From the NCBI GenBank assembly GCA_964596165.1, contig CAZQTW010000016.1, positions 32,214-96,213 on the forward strand: a stretch of 64,000 bases of DNA, in the 5' to 3' direction. Shown here in pieces: positions 61,160-64,000 of the stretch (positions are counted from its first letter, which is position 1; each line of letters starts with the position of its first letter). This DNA is from CAYUQT01 sp964596165 (GTDB lineage Bacteria; Planctomycetota; Phycisphaerae; UBA1845; JAFGLZ01). The translations under genes and the position numbers were made by a program. Under the pieces are notes generated by a model that was given only the letters and a program-made list of their open reading frames with translations, was not told the DNA's origin and did not search any database.

Positions 61160-64000
61160 GTGACGAAACAGCGTTACCCCTTGAATGACAAAAGTTTGTG
61201 TTCCTTTATGTTCTTGCTGCCTTTGCTTATTCACGGGGTGGCCGAAGGTACGGCGCTGGATGACTACGTCAGTACCCCAGATCCCAATTACAAGTGGATA
61301 TACAACAGCAGTGACCCGGCGATGACCTACAACGGTCCCGGCTACACGGCATACACGCTCAAGCTCTACTCTCAACGATGGCGGTCCAGATCCGAGGTTT
61401 GGGACCCCAACGAAGTCACCGAGCCCGATCTTTACAACACGCCGGACCGGGATCCGACCTTGTGGAGACACTGGCTGGTCATCATCAAGCCGATACCTTC
61501 TTATCCGCTCACACTTCAGAACAAGGCGTTTCTTTGGATCACGGGGGGTGGACGCAACTCGGCCCCCCCCAACCTGCAAACGGATGATGAGGTCCAGCTC
61601 GTCGCCCAGATCGCCGTAGCGAGCGCCTCGGTGGGGGTCATGCTGAAAGGGGTTCCGAACCAATCCTTGTACTTCCGCGACGATGACGGCCGCTACGCAA
61701 CGGGGGGGCGATCTGAAGACGACATCATCGGCTACAGTTTTCAGAAGTGCTTCGTTACGGGTGATACGACGTGGCCGGCACTGCTTCCGATGGTCAAGAG
61801 CGCCGTGCGGGCCATGGACGCCACTCAGGCATTCTGCTCGGGCACGTTGGGCGTCTCCGTCCAGAAGTTCCTGATCGCAGGAGGTTCCAAACGGGGTTGG
61901 ACGACTTGGCTGACGTCCGCTTTCGAATTGGGACCCTACGGCGGGAATCGCGTGCTCGGCCTTATCCCTTGCGTGATCGATTTGCTCCAGCTTGAGGTGC
62001 AGATGGACCACCACTTCGCCGCCTACCATGGCATCCCGGCTTTCGTGCCGGGGAGCGATCCGAACAACGCGGACAACTGGCGCGCGGTATACCTCGATCG
62101 TGACCCCAACCACCTCTACATGGACCCCCGGGTCTACATGAATCCCCATCGGGTCTACAACGATCCGAATTACCCGGACTACGACGAGCCCAACGATGCC
62201 TACTTCGACGCGGGCGCCTTCTCGATAGCGGTGGGCTCCTATGCGACCACGTACGTCATGCAACTGCTCCACCACCCCAAGTCGGCAACGCTGTTGTCGA
62301 TTGTGGACCCCTATCGATACCGCAGCCGGTTTGGCGCCACCCCGAAACTCGTGCTGAACGCCAGCGGAGACGAATTCTTCCTTCCTGATTCGGCGCAGTT
62401 TTACTTCAAGGATCTCCCCGGCGAGAGACTGTTGCAGTACGTCCCGAATTCAGGGCACGGCATCACGGGGTATGAAGGCTCCGATGCCGCGGTCGAGACG
62501 GTAACGGCCTTCTATTCCTCTCTGTTGTACCCATCCATGGTTCGTCCCCAATATACATGGACGGTGTACGAGCGGGATCCGAGCGATCCCAATTGGGCAT
62601 CCATCCAGGTGCAACCCTTGGGTAGCCAAACCCCGACCTCGGTCAAGCTCTGGCAAGCGACCAATCCGACGTATCGCGACTTCCGGTATTCCTTCACCTC
62701 GGTTCGCTATACGTCGACGACGCTCACGCAGACCGGCGGGAAATACATCGGCAAGGTGCCGCGCCCCGCTCAGGGATGGACGGCTTTCTTCATCGAACTC
62801 AACTACTCCGTCTCGCCGGGATATGGCCTTCCCGGCCTGCCCATGCACCTGACGACGGAAATCAGCGTGGTTCCTCAACCGGCAAGGATGACGCTGCACA
62901 TCTTCAACGGGGCGCCGAGCCAAGAGCCGGGCGACCCGAACGACCGATGGGGCAGCGTTCGCTGCAGCCCCAGGCCGTTGAACAGTGAGACCCCGAAGTT
63001 CCAGAACAACACCCCGGTGACTCTGACGCCCACGGCGAAGAATCAGCGGCTTTTCTCGCACTGGCTGATCTATGACCCCAACTACCCGAGTGACGCCAAC
63101 CGCGCGGCCGTCGATCCGAACGCGCAACTCTCGCTGGTGATGAGCAGCGATTGGGAAATTGGGGCGCTCTTCGACTCCGTGAAGGGCACGCTGTCGGTGG
63201 ACACGACCCCGGTGAAGGGAAATGTGATCGTGGACGGCGAGGACTGGGGTGTCGCGCCGCAGAGTCGCGAAGTGGCCGTGGGCAGCCACACGGTCAGCTT
63301 CGGACCCTATCCCGAGTACGTCAAGCCGGCCAATAAGACGGTTGAGATCACGGAAGGTGTAACGACGCAGGTGGAGGCCACCTACGTTCCCGTGCTGAAG
63401 GCGACGGCGACGGCCGATCCGAACCTCATTGCCGCCGGCGGGACGAGCATGCTGACCGCGATGGCAACCGGAGGAACGGCGCCGTTCAATTATGTGTGGA
63501 GTACGGGACAAACGGGTCAGTCGATTGCGGTCAGTCCCACGGAACCCAATACCTATACCTACACGGTCACCGTAACCGACAGCGGCGAACCCAACCAGAC
63601 GGCGACGGCGCAGGTAACCCTGACGGTGGCCCAAGGGATGGTAGTCAGTGTCCAAGCCACGCCGGACGTGATTGTGAAAGGCCAATCGAGCGCGTTGAAG
63701 GCCACGGCGTCCGGAGGCGCGGAACCCTATACGTACCTTTGGACCCCCGGCAACAGTACCGAGCCCAATCTGATCGTCACGCCCGACCAGACAACCGAGT
63801 ACGCGGTCGTCGCCACGGACGCCCTCGGGCAGACGGCGACAAACCGTATCGTCGTCACGGTAGCGCCGCCGGTGACGGCGTCCGCCGAGGCCGTACCCGA
63901 AACGATCATGGCCGGTACGATCAGCACCCTGACGGCGACGGGGGTCGGGGGCTGGGGGGCGTATACCTACACGTGGAGCACGGGTCAAACGACGCAGAGC
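61160..64000 (+). CDS. PqaA-like (PhoPQ-activated) exported protein with PEGA and SprB/PKD-type repeats, open at window end
   Basis: At least 947 aa with no stop before the window edge. GTG 61160 has GGGAGGG 8 nt upstream; signal LCSFMFLLPLLIHGVAEG. Residues about 30-470 match PqaA/AprA-type alpha/beta-hydrolase proteins: HWLVIIKPIPSYPLTLQNKA, FLWITGGGRNSAPP, FLIAGGSKRGWTTWL (nucleophile Ser), LVLNASGDEFFLPDSAQFYF, NSGHGITGYEG. A PEGA-like segment follows (about 670-730, VDTTPVKGNVIVDGEDWGV), then three ~75-residue repeats with PFNYVWSTGQTGQS, PYTYLWTPGNST and AYTYTWSTGQTTQS. It is surface-exposed or secreted; adhesion repeats may continue outside. Confidence 0.85.
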   Translation, partial: MTKQRYPLNDKSLCSFMFLLPLLIHGVAEGTALDDYVSTPDPNYKWIYNSSDPAMTYNGPGYTAYTLKLYSQRWRSRSEVWDPNEVTEPDLYNTPDRDPTLWRHWLVIIKPIPSYPLTLQNKAFLWITGGGRNSAPPNLQTDDEVQLVAQIAVASASVGVMLKGVPNQSLYFRDDDGRYATGGRSEDDIIGYSFQKCFVTGDTTWPALLPMVKSAVRAMDATQAFCSGTLGVSVQKFLIAGGSKRGWTTWLTSAFELGPYGGNRVLGLIPCVIDLLQLEVQMDHHFAAYHGIPAFVPGSDPNNADNWRAVYLDRDPNHLYMDPRVYMNPHRVYNDPNYPDYDEPNDAYFDAGAFSIAVGSYATTYVMQLLHHPKSATLLSIVDPYRYRSRFGATPKLVLNASGDEFFLPDSAQFYFKDLPGERLLQYVPNSGHGITGYEGSDAAVETVTAFYSSLLYPSMVRPQYTWTVYERDPSDPNWASIQVQPLGSQTPTSVKLWQATNPTYRDFRYSFTSVRYTSTTLTQTGGKYIGKVPRPAQGWTAFFIELNYSVSPGYGLPGLPMHLTTEISVVPQPARMTLHIFNGAPSQEPGDPNDRWGSVRCSPRPLNSETPKFQNNTPVTLTPTAKNQRLFSHWLIYDPNYPSDANRAAVDPNAQLSLVMSSDWEIGALFDSVKGTLSVDTTPVKGNVIVDGEDWGVAPQSREVAVGSHTVSFGPYPEYVKPANKTVEITEGVTTQVEATYVPVLKATATADPNLIAAGGTSMLTAMATGGTAPFNYVWSTGQTGQSIAVSPTEPNTYTYTVTVTDSGEPNQTATAQVTLTVAQGMVVSVQATPDVIVKGQSSALKATASGGAEPYTYLWTPGNSTEPNLIVTPDQTTEYAVVATDALGQTATNRIVVTVAPPVTASAEAVPETIMAGTISTLTATGVGGWGAYTYTWSTGQTTQS

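Noticed and set aside
62450..63988. 512-codon open frame on the minus strand near the window end
   Set aside because: Shadow of the plus-strand PqaA-like gene, which has a signal peptide, active-site motif and continuous frame from 61160 to 64000.

Overview
The window looks like part of a Planctomycetota chromosome, most like Phycisphaerae-type lineages. The DNA is GC-rich. It carries many Tat-exported Gfo/Idh/MocA oxidoreductases and sugar-isomerase-fold proteins, FG-GAP/VCBS propeller proteins, a PEP-CTERM protein, and prepilin-like proteins with a GFTLIELLVVVAIIALLIS-type N-terminus. This is inferred from protein style; there is no rRNA marker in the window. Most of the window is a catabolic region for complex, partly deoxy- or amino-sugar glycans. 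Its enzymes include GH29 fucosidase, GH78 rhamnosidase, GH84-like hexosaminidase, sialidase-like and GH32/43-like propellers, a beta-helix protein, two Na+/solute symporters, and exported oxidoreductases and isomerases.

Layout. 1-1.2 kb: a MazF-like toxin-antitoxin pair lies between two copies of the 3' end of an S15 hydrolase gene (203 bp identical). 1.2-6.5 kb: two coupled amidohydrolases, divergent from a symporter and an alpha-L-fucosidase. 6.6-13.1 kb: a type II-C CRISPR-Cas9 locus. In order it has a tracrRNA on the minus strand (own promoter and intrinsic terminator), cas9 (1348 aa), cas1, cas2, a perfect palindrome, and only one 36-bp CRISPR repeat with no spacers. Exact 16-bp direct repeats (6939-6954 and 13065-13080) bracket the locus. 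13.2-32 kb: Tat-exported sugar enzymes, a prepilin-like gene divergent from a TetR regulator with a clear operator, metallophosphoesterases, a sialidase-like protein, HEAT/FG-GAP proteins, and two broken genes at 23.1-23.9 kb. 32.6-39.1 kb: a C45-type acyltransferase, an FG-GAP/DUF4091 fusion, and an aldo/keto-reductase-like protein overlapping a tetraheme cytochrome lipoprotein gene. 39.4-50.2 kb: a BrnT/BrnA module, then isomerase-fold, GH84, propeller, beta-helix and GH78 genes. 50.2-52 kb: a DUF4160/DUF2442 cluster and two paralogous small lipoproteins. 52.5-55.7 kb: a second symporter and a second prepilin-like gene. 56-61 kb: housekeeping genes (endonuclease IV, rpsO, pnp, a soluble histidine kinase). 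61.2 kb to the window end: a large PqaA-like exported protein with PEGA and SprB/PKD-type repeats, still open at the edge.

The most notable system is the CRISPR-Cas9 locus. All effector and adaptation genes are intact, and repeat and anti-repeat match in 27 of 28 flanking positions. However, there is no visible spacer memory, and the Cas9 HNH domain has Ala where the metal-binding Asp normally precedes the catalytic His. It could be a freshly arrived or emptied array, an array collapsed in assembly, or a Cas9 with changed use.
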